Source: a virus. Taken from it: a stretch of 64,000 nt of DNA. The stretch spans positions 1 through 64,000 of IMG/VR virus record IMGVR_UViG_3300006920_000040. One strand, 5' to 3'. The position numbers and the translations under genes are program-made. Positions 35,037 to 43,556 of this stretch are shown one piece after another. The notes below the pieces were generated by a model. It had not been told where the DNA came from. It made no database searches and saw only the letters and a program-made list of their open reading frames with translations. The first letter of the stretch is position 1, and each line of letters opens with the position of its first letter.

Positions 35037-35519
35037 ATGAAATTTGAGGATATTAAAGAAGGACAATACCTGTTCTATACCGAACGGTCTAGGAATGGTA
35101 ACATGGATGATAATTACGCCGACTCCCTAAATCTTGTTGTATCAAAAGACGGTGTATTGTTTCCTAAGTGTTTATGTTACGCTTATTACGGGGGTTATAA
35201 AACAGGAGAAACGCTTAGTCGAGAGGTTGAGCTTGAACTGGAATCTTGTTTTGATGAAAATTGCTGGCATCTCGTCGATGATTTTCATAAAGCAAATTAC
35301 GAGGAAGCCGTCCAATACCTGAGAGCGAAATTCCCGTTAAATCACACTTATGAGGAAATCATGTCAACGCTAAACCACAATACCCAATTGACAAAACCCA
35401 TCGGGATCAATGATCTCTATTTGGCTTGCAAGGCATTACCTTTAAATTTCGAAAATATGGACCATCGGGATATAATCTTGGGGATCGTCACACAATGCCA
35501 TGAAATGATGAGAGAGTGA
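35037..35519 (+). CDS. Hypothetical protein, 160 aa
   Basis: 160 residues from ATG 35037. The N-terminal KFEDIKEGQYLFYTERSR looks like a small beta-barrel start, and the rest is mixed with four scattered Cys. It is third in a short operon driven by the promoter at 34.6 kb. The gp6-like gene follows after 45 bases with its own AATAATTAA element. Unrecognised. Confidence 0.62.
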   Translation: MKFEDIKEGQYLFYTERSRNGNMDDNYADSLNLVVSKDGVLFPKCLCYAYYGGYKTGETLSREVELELESCFDENCWHLVDDFHKANYEEAVQYLRAKFPLNHTYEEIMSTLNHNTQLTKPIGINDLYLACKALPLNFENMDHRDIILGIVTQCHEMMRE

Positions 35520-35549
35520 TAATCTAACATTGTTCTTTTAATTGCTACC

Positions 35550-35558
35550 AATAATTAA
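35550..35558 (+). promoter_or_regulatory. AATAATTAA element upstream of the gp6-like gene
   Basis: Exact match six bases before the ATG. The surrounding CAATAATTAAAA is nearly identical to that at 3406-3417 before the neck-like gene. Confidence 0.52.
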
Positions 35559-35564
35559 AAGATA

Positions 35565-37277
35565 ATGGCAACGGACCCGAAAGAATATTTACAATTTGAC
35601 ATTGGGTCTATTGACGCTTTGATAAAATCAAAGCTGACACCGGAATTTCCTGATGTTGCACGGGGGGGTTCTTCTGCGGCGATCCTATCGGAGGCAGTTG
35701 CTTCTACATTTTCCCTGCTCCTCTACCAACTCAATAGAACGGCATCTAATAGCTCATTCACTAAAACCAATTCACTAGAATCATTAATAAATCAAACAAA
35801 AATACTCGGGTATAATCCAATTGGCCACCATGCCAGTTCGGTATTTGTCGATATCTCGGTAAATACCATATTGTCAAACGGGAGTTATACCATACCCCGA
35901 TATACCTACATCGAAACACCTCAAGGTAAATTCTCAACAACGAGCGACCTAACCTTCACCAACGATTCCCAGTTGACCGAAAGGGTCATTTTTAATGACA
36001 TCGTAATGAAGGGCGGTCCTTATGTGGAACATGACCTCATTTTATCCGATGGTTCCAGCAATCAAAAATTACTACTCAGTATCGGTGATAATCAAGTTGA
36101 CCATGAGGATATTGACATATACGTTAAGGAACCGAATGGCATGTGGGTGCAATTCTCCCGAGTTGATAGCCTGTTCCTCTCAACCCCAGACTCGACTGAA
36201 TTCGAAGTCAGATATAATGAATTTGGATCTTACGACATTGTATTTGGTGACGGTATAAACGGGTGTCTCGTTCCCGAAGATGCCGAGATTGCAATCTATT
36301 ATCTATCGGTTAGCTCCAGTGAGGGTATATTGGATGTAGGTGAAGTGGATACCCAACCCTTCCGATTTAACACCAACAGGATCAATGCCATCATTATCGA
36401 TGTCGCAGACACCACGGGATCAGTGTTCGTCAATGATGTAAACACAAATTTCACATTCACCAACACTTCACAGTCTACACCCAAAGATGGACCCGAAAGT
36501 CTGGATGATATTAGGAGGAATGCCCCCTCCACATTCAAATCACAGAATCGATTGGTAACTAAAGAGGATTATGAATCCTTCATCAGGAACAACTTCTCGG
36601 ACTTCATATCAGATGTCCTCATTCTGGATAATGACGAGTATATGAATTCATATATAAAATATTATTCCGATCTAGGTCTCAATAAACCCTACGAAGAGAA
36701 TCGGGCACTATTCAACCAATTGAAATTCTCGTCCGCAGTAAATTTCAACAATGTGTATGTATTTGTTGTTCCGGTAATCGGGGATTACTTGATAGATATT
36801 CAAAAAAGGAATATCGTGGATCGGTTATCTAAGACCAAAACCCTATCTGCCGAGATCACACCATCCGACCCCATCTACATAAACTTCGCGGTCGCAACGC
36901 CAACAAATACCATAGAATTTTCGGACACAACAACGTCCGAAATAATCATAACAAAGACACCCAACACCACTAGAAGCGAAAGTGATCTATTGGTTGACTT
37001 TCAGGATGCACTGGTGTCTTATTTCACCGACAGAGGTAAGTCGTTCAATCAAATAATTGATGTGTCTGAGTTGACGGGCATTTTGTTATCAATTGACGGT
37101 ATACAGCACATTTCCACTAAAAACGGAACGGTAACCAATACTGGTTTGGGGTTATATGAGTGGAACCCATTTTTCCCAGAAAGGGTGACTACAGCACCAC
37201 CAACCAACAGATTCACCGGAATATTTGTCCCTAGATTTGAGTCCAACAGCATCTTTGACCGTATAACGTTCGTTTAA
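35565..37277 (+). CDS. Baseplate wedge protein, gp6-like (Baseplate J family)
   Basis: 570 residues. The segment EFGSYDIVFGDGINGCLVP near 216-235 is the conserved Baseplate_J/gp6 turn (FGDG-x-x-G). The C-terminal part holds DIRRNAPSTFKSQNRLVTKE, the second family hallmark (a P-x-x-F-x-x-Q-x-R-x-V-T motif). T4 gp6 forms the inner ring of the baseplate. Here the protein is a little shorter than T4 gp6. An AATAATTAA element is six bases from the ATG, and the next virion gene begins one base after the stop. Confidence 0.88.
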   Translation: MATDPKEYLQFDIGSIDALIKSKLTPEFPDVARGGSSAAILSEAVASTFSLLLYQLNRTASNSSFTKTNSLESLINQTKILGYNPIGHHASSVFVDISVNTILSNGSYTIPRYTYIETPQGKFSTTSDLTFTNDSQLTERVIFNDIVMKGGPYVEHDLILSDGSSNQKLLLSIGDNQVDHEDIDIYVKEPNGMWVQFSRVDSLFLSTPDSTEFEVRYNEFGSYDIVFGDGINGCLVPEDAEIAIYYLSVSSSEGILDVGEVDTQPFRFNTNRINAIIIDVADTTGSVFVNDVNTNFTFTNTSQSTPKDGPESLDDIRRNAPSTFKSQNRLVTKEDYESFIRNNFSDFISDVLILDNDEYMNSYIKYYSDLGLNKPYEENRALFNQLKFSSAVNFNNVYVFVVPVIGDYLIDIQKRNIVDRLSKTKTLSAEITPSDPIYINFAVATPTNTIEFSDTTTSEIIITKTPNTTRSESDLLVDFQDALVSYFTDRGKSFNQIIDVSELTGILLSIDGIQHISTKNGTVTNTGLGLYEWNPFFPERVTTAPPTNRFTGIFVPRFESNSIFDRITFV

Positions 37278-37278
37278 C

Positions 37279-39036
37279 ATGGCTATCGACACCCCAATTA
37301 CCCTAAACGGGACCAACTACCTAAAATTCCCCTTGGTTGACGATTTCTACCCCAAAGATAGTATTTGTGTGGATTTTGATCTAACACTACCAGATTGGAA
37401 CCAACCTTATAGTTCACAATTGGTTGGTAACTTCAAGAATCAAGGGTATGGTGTATTTTACCAGAAGGGGTTGGAACAAGTAATTAAACTGTCCATAATG
37501 GATCAGGGTAACAGTCACTTATTCTCGTTAAATAGTGGCGGCGCATTGATCTCGCAAAGATCAATGCCCCCACAGACCAATCCGGTTAATTTGACCACCC
37601 AAGCTATTGATCGGCTGGAGAATAAAGCTATATTTGACGCAGGGAATAATAAAATATTCATATTGGACACCAATAACATTTTATTGAGCGAGTTCACAGT
37701 TGTCGGGACACTATTTGACATAGCTCGTTTAGATTTCGATTCGGTCGGAAATCTCTATATTTATAACCGAGCAGAAAGCGTCCTTCTAAAATATACGAAA
37801 GCAGGACTGCTATTATCTTCAACCGCACACGCCTCAATGGACTGTAGCATGTTCGGTATCGACCGCAATGACATGCCCGTATTTTATTATGCAAACGACC
37901 ACACTCCATTGTTATTTGATTGTGAAAATTCTCACTACACGTTGTTTGGGGTCAATATCCACAAGAACGGTGTCCCCTTTTTCACGGTCGGGTCAAATTC
38001 CAACGGTATAGGTATTGATGGTGAGGATAATATATGGGTAGTTCGAAATGATAATGAGATTTTGAAGGTAACTACGGCGGGTAAGGTTCTTTTTAATAAA
38101 AAATTCCACTCCATAGAGCCGTGTGACCCAGACCCGTGCGACACATCAACAACACCGGTCAGCATATCCTTTACCCGAGAATTGACATCAGAAGGGGTTA
38201 GTGATTATACGTGGGTTATCTTAAAAAACTCAAACTACGCCCTAAAACTCAATTCCAACGGAACTACGGTGGATTGTACCCTAACCACCAGTCTCCTGAA
38301 TGTCGAGAAATTCACCGACACCTCATATTCGGCGGTCAGCGTGGGTATTGATGGTGATTTCACATCTTTCCGTTCGAAAAAGAATTTTGGCCAAAATTGC
38401 GATAATACGGACGATTCCTTAATAGTAGCTAAGATAGCCGTTGTGGGTGTCTGTGACGGTGCGGCACAGATAAACATATTGGAACATAAGGTCACTGATT
38501 TGAACGGAACGCACTCCATAAAATTCCTTTTTGATGGATCGTCAGGGGTGGGTAGTTTGGTGGTTGACGGTGTAGTCGTGGACACATTTACCCAAAAGGG
38601 GTCCATCCACTACACCGACAGTAATTTGATTCCAACGCTGGTTGGTGCTGATAGCGGGGACTACCGATCACTGAAAGAGGAGTTGGGTGACCAAAATCCA
38701 CAATATACCATTGCCACCATTGATGAACTTCTGATTTCCCGTGGGAATGGTGGGAATTTTGTGGAGCGCAGTAATACAGGTCCTCTTAGGATCGAATTAC
38801 CCACACCCAACCACATCTCATACCAAGAGACTGTCAGAGATCTTTTCTTATTTCGTTCAAATGGTTATAAATCACCCACAGTTAACTTGAAGATTTCCGA
38901 TAGTGGGTTCACCGATGTATCATCACAACTAATTATATCTGAGGATATCACAACTGTATTTGGTGATAATACACCGGTTCCCAGTAAGATTAATACAATT
39001 GGATGGGTTGAAACTGTAAGACTAAAAGATATTTAA
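37279..39036 (+). CDS. Virion protein with beta-propeller-like and lectin-like regions
   Basis: 585 residues. From about 100 to 275 there are NHL/SMP30-like propeller repeats (FDSVGNLYIYNRAESVLLKY, GIDGEDNIWVVRNDNEILKV). From about 330 to 460 a jelly-roll, LamG-like stretch ends with GSLVVDGVVVDTFT. Such regions suit a peripheral baseplate or fibre protein that touches the cell surface. It is downstream of gp6 in the same transcript, and the PKD protein follows seven bases later. Function by analogy only. Confidence 0.68.
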   Translation: MAIDTPITLNGTNYLKFPLVDDFYPKDSICVDFDLTLPDWNQPYSSQLVGNFKNQGYGVFYQKGLEQVIKLSIMDQGNSHLFSLNSGGALISQRSMPPQTNPVNLTTQAIDRLENKAIFDAGNNKIFILDTNNILLSEFTVVGTLFDIARLDFDSVGNLYIYNRAESVLLKYTKAGLLLSSTAHASMDCSMFGIDRNDMPVFYYANDHTPLLFDCENSHYTLFGVNIHKNGVPFFTVGSNSNGIGIDGEDNIWVVRNDNEILKVTTAGKVLFNKKFHSIEPCDPDPCDTSTTPVSISFTRELTSEGVSDYTWVILKNSNYALKLNSNGTTVDCTLTTSLLNVEKFTDTSYSAVSVGIDGDFTSFRSKKNFGQNCDNTDDSLIVAKIAVVGVCDGAAQINILEHKVTDLNGTHSIKFLFDGSSGVGSLVVDGVVVDTFTQKGSIHYTDSNLIPTLVGADSGDYRSLKEELGDQNPQYTIATIDELLISRGNGGNFVERSNTGPLRIELPTPNHISYQETVRDLFLFRSNGYKSPTVNLKISDSGFTDVSSQLIISEDITTVFGDNTPVPSKINTIGWVETVRLKDI

Positions 39037-39042
39037 AATAAG

Positions 39043-39762
39043 ATGACTATTTGTGTAGATAAGCGTATTGGGTATGCCAAACTGGAGACTTTTTGCTTCA
39101 GGTTGGGAGGTATTGTTGACCCTGAAGCTATAATAGACTTTGGGGATGGTTCTACCGAGGGTGTAAATGGTAGAGCGATCATATCACATCAATATGACCA
39201 ATATGGCACTTATTCGGCATGCGTCACCACTTGTCTTGAGGGTGAGATCATTTCCGAGGAATGCCAAAAGATAACAGTAAAACCCTACGTAGAGGATCGG
39301 ATTGTTTTCGACAGTTACCCTCTGAGTGGTTTCACGACGACCGACGATGGTATGAATTTCCAAGTTTCATTATCGGCCAATTGCCCACCACCCATTCGTG
39401 TAAAATTGGATCTGGTGGGGACAATTTCGCCACCTGTTTCAGAATTACCCGATACTTCTTTTCAGGACTGCTTACCCAAGCACATTATAACGGCAAACAT
39501 CCCATTTGATGTTGACACGTTCATCATAGAAAATCCCAGCCGAATAATCGTTAATGGCGAAGTTTGTGGTTGGCATGAGACATTCTGCTTCGGGTTTTAT
39601 GACGACTACCCCGCAGATAACATTATGAAGTTAACTCTGGAGCGTGACTGTAAGGATTGCTTTGATATCGATTGGGATGTTTGTGACCCTGTTTCTTCAT
39701 GTGACATCTACGGACAGGACCACTTACCCATCAGATATATCGATGAAGACTTGGGGTATTAG
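39043..39762 (+). CDS. Virion protein with PKD domain
   Basis: 239 residues, Cys-rich. Residues 22-80 form a PKD-type Ig-like domain: IIDFGDGSTEG, then HQYDQYGTYSACVTT, the diagnostic FGDG and HxYxxxGxY pair. PKD domains in phages decorate fibres and baseplates and bind glycans. The C-terminal half has six further Cys, including CKDCFDIDWDVC. It ends the baseplate and fibre transcript. Confidence 0.78.
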   Translation: MTICVDKRIGYAKLETFCFRLGGIVDPEAIIDFGDGSTEGVNGRAIISHQYDQYGTYSACVTTCLEGEIISEECQKITVKPYVEDRIVFDSYPLSGFTTTDDGMNFQVSLSANCPPPIRVKLDLVGTISPPVSELPDTSFQDCLPKHIITANIPFDVDTFIIENPSRIIVNGEVCGWHETFCFGFYDDYPADNIMKLTLERDCKDCFDIDWDVCDPVSSCDIYGQDHLPIRYIDEDLGY

Positions 39763-39763
39763 G

Positions 39764-39792
39764 TTGACAAATTCGGACAAACGACATATATA
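39764..39792 (+). promoter_or_regulatory. Sigma70-type promoter of the GT8 gene
   Basis: TTGACA at 39764-39769, 17-base spacer, TATATA at 39787-39792 (or TATATT two bases on), ATG 39801 eight bases later. The -10 context TATATTGG is shared with the ligase promoter. Confidence 0.7.
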
Positions 39793-39800
39793 TTGGTATA

Positions 39801-40433
39801 ATGATTGGCGTTACTATTAGTTCACCGAATTACAGTGAAATGACTGAAGAGTCACGGAAAGCTTTCCAGAAACATACGGGATTGGCATGTCACGTAATAC
39901 ATACAAACAATGATCACAACTATCTAGCCAAATTGCAGCTACATCGGTATTTTCAACAAACAATCGTGTTCTTCGATTCGGATTTGCGGTTTATCAGAGA
40001 TGTGGATCTACACCCATACGACAATAGAGAGGAATTTTTTGGAGTCAAAGATTGTAGTGGACACCCACTTAATGCCGCCACTTTCGAGGAGTCATTTTCA
40101 TACAAAGATTGCCAAAATCTAAAAATGAACCCCAACACTTATATCAATGGTGGTTTTATGATTTTCAACCGAAAACACCATGGGGTTATGATGAATGATG
40201 CGCTGAATCATATTAGGCAAACTCCGGAGGACTTTGCCGATTTCGGTGAACAGTCTGCCGTGAACTATCAATTGCAAACTTCTGATGTAAAACTCGAACT
40301 ACTGCCCGTTAACTACAACGTCATGGTTGGTGGGTCGGCATCTGTCGAATCCATATGTAGCGACCCCTACGCAATACACCCCGCTGGAATGCCTTATGCT
40401 GATAAGCAGGGGTGGTTTGATGAGTTCTCCTAG
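39801..40433 (+). CDS. GT8-like glycosyltransferase
   Basis: 210 residues. IVFFDSDLRFIRDV near 54-67 has the D-x-D sugar-nucleotide/Mn motif, and YINGGFMIFNRKHHG near 113 is the NGG-x-M-x-x-N acceptor loop of GT8-type retaining transferases. The C-terminal LLPVNYNV and AIHPAGMP complete the pattern. It transfers a sugar from a nucleotide sugar to an unknown acceptor. The ATG lies eight bases after a TATATA -10 element. It converges on the minus-strand glycan operon with a four-base overlap. Confidence 0.8.
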   Translation: MIGVTISSPNYSEMTEESRKAFQKHTGLACHVIHTNNDHNYLAKLQLHRYFQQTIVFFDSDLRFIRDVDLHPYDNREEFFGVKDCSGHPLNAATFEESFSYKDCQNLKMNPNTYINGGFMIFNRKHHGVMMNDALNHIRQTPEDFADFGEQSAVNYQLQTSDVKLELLPVNYNVMVGGSASVESICSDPYAIHPAGMPYADKQGWFDEFS

Positions 40434-41110
40434 GGATTGGCAAGTTTCCAAGTTTCGTTGTCTGCATCGTCTCTAATACTGAATTCGGACACATGATCAG
40501 TCAACCACGGGGTGTGCTCGATGACATAAATATTAAACAACTTCAAGTTTTCTGGGTTAGATAGGAAATTATCAATTTCGCAAGTCAGTGGAAATGCGTC
40601 TATGAGTCGCTGAAATACCTTTCGGGGCTTAACCAAATAACTAAACATCCCCGTGCAGCAGGGTTTGGTTATTTTAGAAATACCCTTGGTCGTTGACCCT
40701 TGGTTTGCACTTCCACATTTTATGTCCCAGTATGACAAATGTATGAAATCCCAGTCATCAGGAATTTCTATTTCGGACAAATATTCGAAAACATTTTCAT
40801 GAATTGAAACATCATCCTCCAGAATCATCACAAAATCATCCTCATTGGGGCATTGGCCTATTGCTCCCAATATCATACTCAAATGAGAATAACACACGGC
40901 TTTGCTACCCTTAAGGTGTGTCAGGTCACCGTCCCATCGACCTCGGGTCCAATTTGAAGGAACTTGTTCAACCCTACCATTCAACCCGTAATGTACATGC
41001 ATGGGTGCTGCCTCAGAAACACTACAAGGTAATCGCTCCACGAACTCCTGTAATCTTTTCGTGGATTCGTCGTCGTCGAGCGTTAGAGTATAAATGGCTT
41101 TTGGTTTCAT
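40430..41110 (-). CDS. GT25-like glycosyltransferase (LPS-type)
   Basis: 226 residues from ATG 41110, chosen because it overlaps the upstream stop as ATGA. Features are the early MKPKAIYTLTLDD strand, GSKAVCYSHLSMILGA near 84 (the conserved GC/SH helix) and MILEDDVSI near 109 with the catalytic acidic triad. These match the GT25 family that adds sugars to lipopolysaccharide. Last gene of the four-gene minus operon that starts at 43.1 kb. Confidence 0.8.
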   Translation of the reverse strand: MKPKAIYTLTLDDDESTKRLQEFVERLPCSVSEAAPMHVHYGLNGRVEQVPSNWTRGRWDGDLTHLKGSKAVCYSHLSMILGAIGQCPNEDDFVMILEDDVSIHENVFEYLSEIEIPDDWDFIHLSYWDIKCGSANQGSTTKGISKITKPCCTGMFSYLVKPRKVFQRLIDAFPLTCEIDNFLSNPENLKLFNIYVIEHTPWLTDHVSEFSIRDDADNETWKLANP

Positions 41111-41892
41111 AATTGTAAGAAGGTTTCTGGTTGGTTGGTGACAAACCAACACATGTTATCGGATCGCAATGGACCGACATGGTATATGACGGACCCTCTA
41201 GCTCTCGCCGGATCGGTGATGCTGGATTTGCTTGAGGAAGTAACTATAACTGGTATTTTATTGAGTGTCAAGAAGTTAGACATAAAAAATCTCATCTCTA
41301 ATAACGAAATCCTGTCTAGATCATTGCTCAACTCATTACCCAACCCCTCCACATATGGGATTTTATGAGAATCCAAAATTTCTTTTATTTCACCTCTGCG
41401 AGAATCTGACATTAAAAACAAAGAATCGGTGGGTTCCGTCTCAATACCCCCCCATATTTCAATTACATGATGAACAAAATCCCCCAGAGAACCAGAAGCT
41501 TCCCCCAAACCTCTCCAGTGCGCGGCCATAGGGAATGTCCTTGTGTCGGGTTTGGCTTTAAATGAATTTAAAATTCGATCATAATTTTGTTTCAACACAT
41601 CTATAGATGAGATAACCCCATTCTGTGGATACCAATACGTGGAATAGGCATCCTCATCACAGACACACCCCCAATGTCTTTCGGCATCCATATGCCCAAC
41701 ATCCCCCGAGAAATAATTGCACACATCAAACCCCAAGTCGTCCTTAAATATCCACCTGAATGGAAACGGCATATGTTGGTTTACCTGCCAGTTTAAAACA
41801 GAACGACCCGACGAGGGGGCTCCATTCACCAACTCATTCACCCTATTACCCAAACCACCATAACCAACTGCGATTTTATTTTTACAATCCAT
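41107..41892 (-). CDS. Possible fucosyltransferase-like protein
   Basis: 261 residues. GYGGLGNRVNELVNG at the N-terminus, AAHWRGLGEASG near 123 (an H-x-R donor-like motif) and a SLFLMSDSRR strand near 155 recall NodZ/GT11/GT23-type fucosyltransferases. A later VTSSSKSSITDPARA segment fits their last motif loosely. It lies between GT25 and DUF5672 genes with overlaps on both sides, which supports a glycan role. The family call is tentative. Confidence 0.55.
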   Translation of the reverse strand: MDCKNKIAVGYGGLGNRVNELVNGAPSSGRSVLNWQVNQHMPFPFRWIFKDDLGFDVCNYFSGDVGHMDAERHWGCVCDEDAYSTYWYPQNGVISSIDVLKQNYDRILNSFKAKPDTRTFPMAAHWRGLGEASGSLGDFVHHVIEIWGGIETEPTDSLFLMSDSRRGEIKEILDSHKIPYVEGLGNELSNDLDRISLLEMRFFMSNFLTLNKIPVIVTSSSKSSITDPARARGSVIYHVGPLRSDNMCWFVTNQPETFLQL

Positions 41893-42553
41893 AATGCGGG
41901 TTTTTCTCGGTCCATGATGAGATGTCAGTTTGCTTCAAGTCATGAAACCCGAATTGATCAGTGTATACCCCACATTCCTTAGAGAATTTTTTGGCAAGTT
42001 CCAACGGCGCAAACTCTACACCATAACCCTCCAGTATTTTCTTATACCACCCACTCATAACAACATCTTCGGGGTGGTAGTGGGGCATGGTTCCGTCTCG
42101 GGATAGTGTTTGTGTCAAATCCAACAATTTTTTACTCCGTAAACTAAATCCACCATTACCGACAATATGATTGTGCCCAACACTGTCCACCCCCATCATA
42201 GCGAACAATTCGGCACTTTCCACAAAGATCGGTGCCCCGATATAATCATAATCCAAAAAACGAGAGTCCCAAGCCGATGGGTTTAATAAACACCCATCAT
42301 ACTGAACAACCAATGCAAAATCCGTGTCAACATAATCCGATAGATTCTGTATACAGAATCTAGAATATTCCTCGATAGATCCTATTTGGGGTATCTCGAC
42401 CCAACGAGGGTCATCATTCACAATGTGGGATAATAATTTAATGTCCCCGAAATCAACCGAAACTGTTGATATATCCAGTGCTTTTTGGATACGAGGTATA
42501 TCAATACAATCAACGCCAATTAAGGTTACATTATCTAGCGTAACCGAACTCAT
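41882..42553 (-). CDS. DUF5672-type putative glycosyltransferase
   Basis: 223 residues. The pattern SRFCIQNLSDYVDTDFALVV, QYDGCLLNPSAWDSRFLDYD, YIGAPIF and HIVGNGGFSLRSKKLLD is that of DUF5672, a family linked to glycosyltransferases. The Q-x-D-G and GNGGFSLR elements resemble GT-A donor and acceptor loops. Its stop overlaps the following gene by 11 bases; its start shares one base with the methyltransferase stop. Confidence 0.85.
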   Translation of the reverse strand: MSSVTLDNVTLIGVDCIDIPRIQKALDISTVSVDFGDIKLLSHIVNDDPRWVEIPQIGSIEEYSRFCIQNLSDYVDTDFALVVQYDGCLLNPSAWDSRFLDYDYIGAPIFVESAELFAMMGVDSVGHNHIVGNGGFSLRSKKLLDLTQTLSRDGTMPHYHPEDVVMSGWYKKILEGYGVEFAPLELAKKFSKECGVYTDQFGFHDLKQTDISSWTEKNPHYGL

Positions 42554-43077
42554 TATTTTTCGGCAGGTTTGATGTAATATACAATGACATCATCATAACG
42601 ACCAGTGAACCCCCGACCATCATACACACCAGAGCGCCACCCATGGGGGCATTTGTTGAGAAACTGGGAGATTTCTCTATCCGGATCTTGTATATCCTCA
42701 ATCACAATGACACCACCTGCTGCCGTAAGCGGTAGTGCTAGTTCGAGAAATTCGTTTTGATGCAGCCTTTCGTGGGAACCGTCATCAATCAGTAGATCAA
42801 AAAAGGACCCCTTTAGTTTGGGCATTACACTCTGGAACCCGTCATGAAAGAATTTAAAGTTAGGGAGATTACAAACCCCATCATCCAAATCATCAATATC
42901 ACAACCAACCACACTCTCTATACTGTCCGCCTCCAACATAGCCTTTATAGACCCACCCTGTCGGACACCGACTTCGAAAACGGTTTTTACATTACGGTGT
43001 TTTATAATATCAGTGTAGAACCTACCGTAAGAATGTTTGGTCTCCTTGTCGCTACCGAATTCTGTAAATCTTAACAT
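42553..43077 (-). CDS. Class I SAM-dependent methyltransferase (small-molecule/sugar type)
   Basis: 174 residues from ATG 43077; the frame begins with TTG two codons earlier. HSYGRFYTDIIK near 15 and TVFEVGVRQGGSIKAML near 32-48 form the SAM-binding motif I. VVGCDID is the acidic strand end, and DLLIDDGSH near 92 is the metal-binding site typical of TylF/MycE-like O-methyltransferases acting on sugars. Leader of the glycan operon; the AATAATTAA element is eight bases upstream. A terminal methylation of a phage- or host-surface glycan is inferred. Confidence 0.82.
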   Translation of the reverse strand: MLRFTEFGSDKETKHSYGRFYTDIIKHRNVKTVFEVGVRQGGSIKAMLEADSIESVVGCDIDDLDDGVCNLPNFKFFHDGFQSVMPKLKGSFFDLLIDDGSHERLHQNEFLELALPLTAAGGVIVIEDIQDPDREISQFLNKCPHGWRSGVYDGRGFTGRYDDVIVYYIKPAEK

Positions 43078-43085
43078 AAGCAATG

Positions 43086-43094
43086 TTAATTATT
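43086..43094 (-). promoter_or_regulatory. AATAATTAA element of the glycan operon
   Basis: Exact minus-strand match eight bases before the methyltransferase ATG, preceded by CC as at the gp6-like gene. Confidence 0.5.
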
Positions 43095-43167
43095 GGGGTA
43101 TGTATTTAGTTCAATGGGGTTCTTCCGTTTTTTTAATATATTGTGTTGATTACTAAATATAAGTATT

Positions 43168-43497
43168 ATGAGTAATATTGAAGAAACAAAAGATGTGATC
43201 AAGCTTATCGCAACCCTCGCGAAGGCATTCAACGATGCTAATGAAGACGGTAAGGTCAATGCGGGTGATATCGGAACTCTCATCCAAGTCCTCCCAGCAA
43301 TCGGACCAGCCCTCAATGGCATCAATGAGATCGATGACGAATTGAAGGATCTGGATGGAGCGGAGCTTGTCGAACTTGAGGATGCAGTTAAAGATGTGAT
43401 TGGAATCGTTGCCGATGACAAATATGTTGACGTTGCGGCACATGCACTTAAAGCTGGAATCGAAATCTTCGAGATCGTGAAGCTTATTAGAGGGTAA
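43168..43497 (+). CDS. Small acidic protein with EF-hand-like loop
   Basis: 109 residues, acidic and helical. DANEDGKVNAGD at 24-35 follows the canonical EF-hand loop (D-x-N-x-D-G-x-V-x-x-x-D), though the last position is Asp, not the usual Glu. The rest alternates Leu/Ile/Val with acidic residues. It stands alone between divergent and convergent genes, with a strong terminator directly behind it and an AT-rich promoter region in front. Codon choice with many C/G-ending codons suggests high expression. A minor virion or calcium-binding role is inferred. Confidence 0.7.
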   Translation: MSNIEETKDVIKLIATLAKAFNDANEDGKVNAGDIGTLIQVLPAIGPALNGINEIDDELKDLDGAELVELEDAVKDVIGIVADDKYVDVAAHALKAGIEIFEIVKLIRG

Positions 43498-43520
43498 CCC
43501 TACACAAAACCATTTAAATC

Positions 43521-43556
43521 AAAAGAGGAGATCGTGAATGATCTCCTCTTTTTTAT
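43521..43556. terminator. Strong bidirectional Rho-independent terminator
   Basis: A 13-bp stem (AAAAGAGGAGATC / GATCTCCTCTTTT, 43521-43533 and 43540-43552) with loop GTGAAT, flanked by A and T tracts. It ends the EF-hand-like gene on plus and the ART-zincin gene, which stops at 43553, on minus. Confidence 0.9.
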
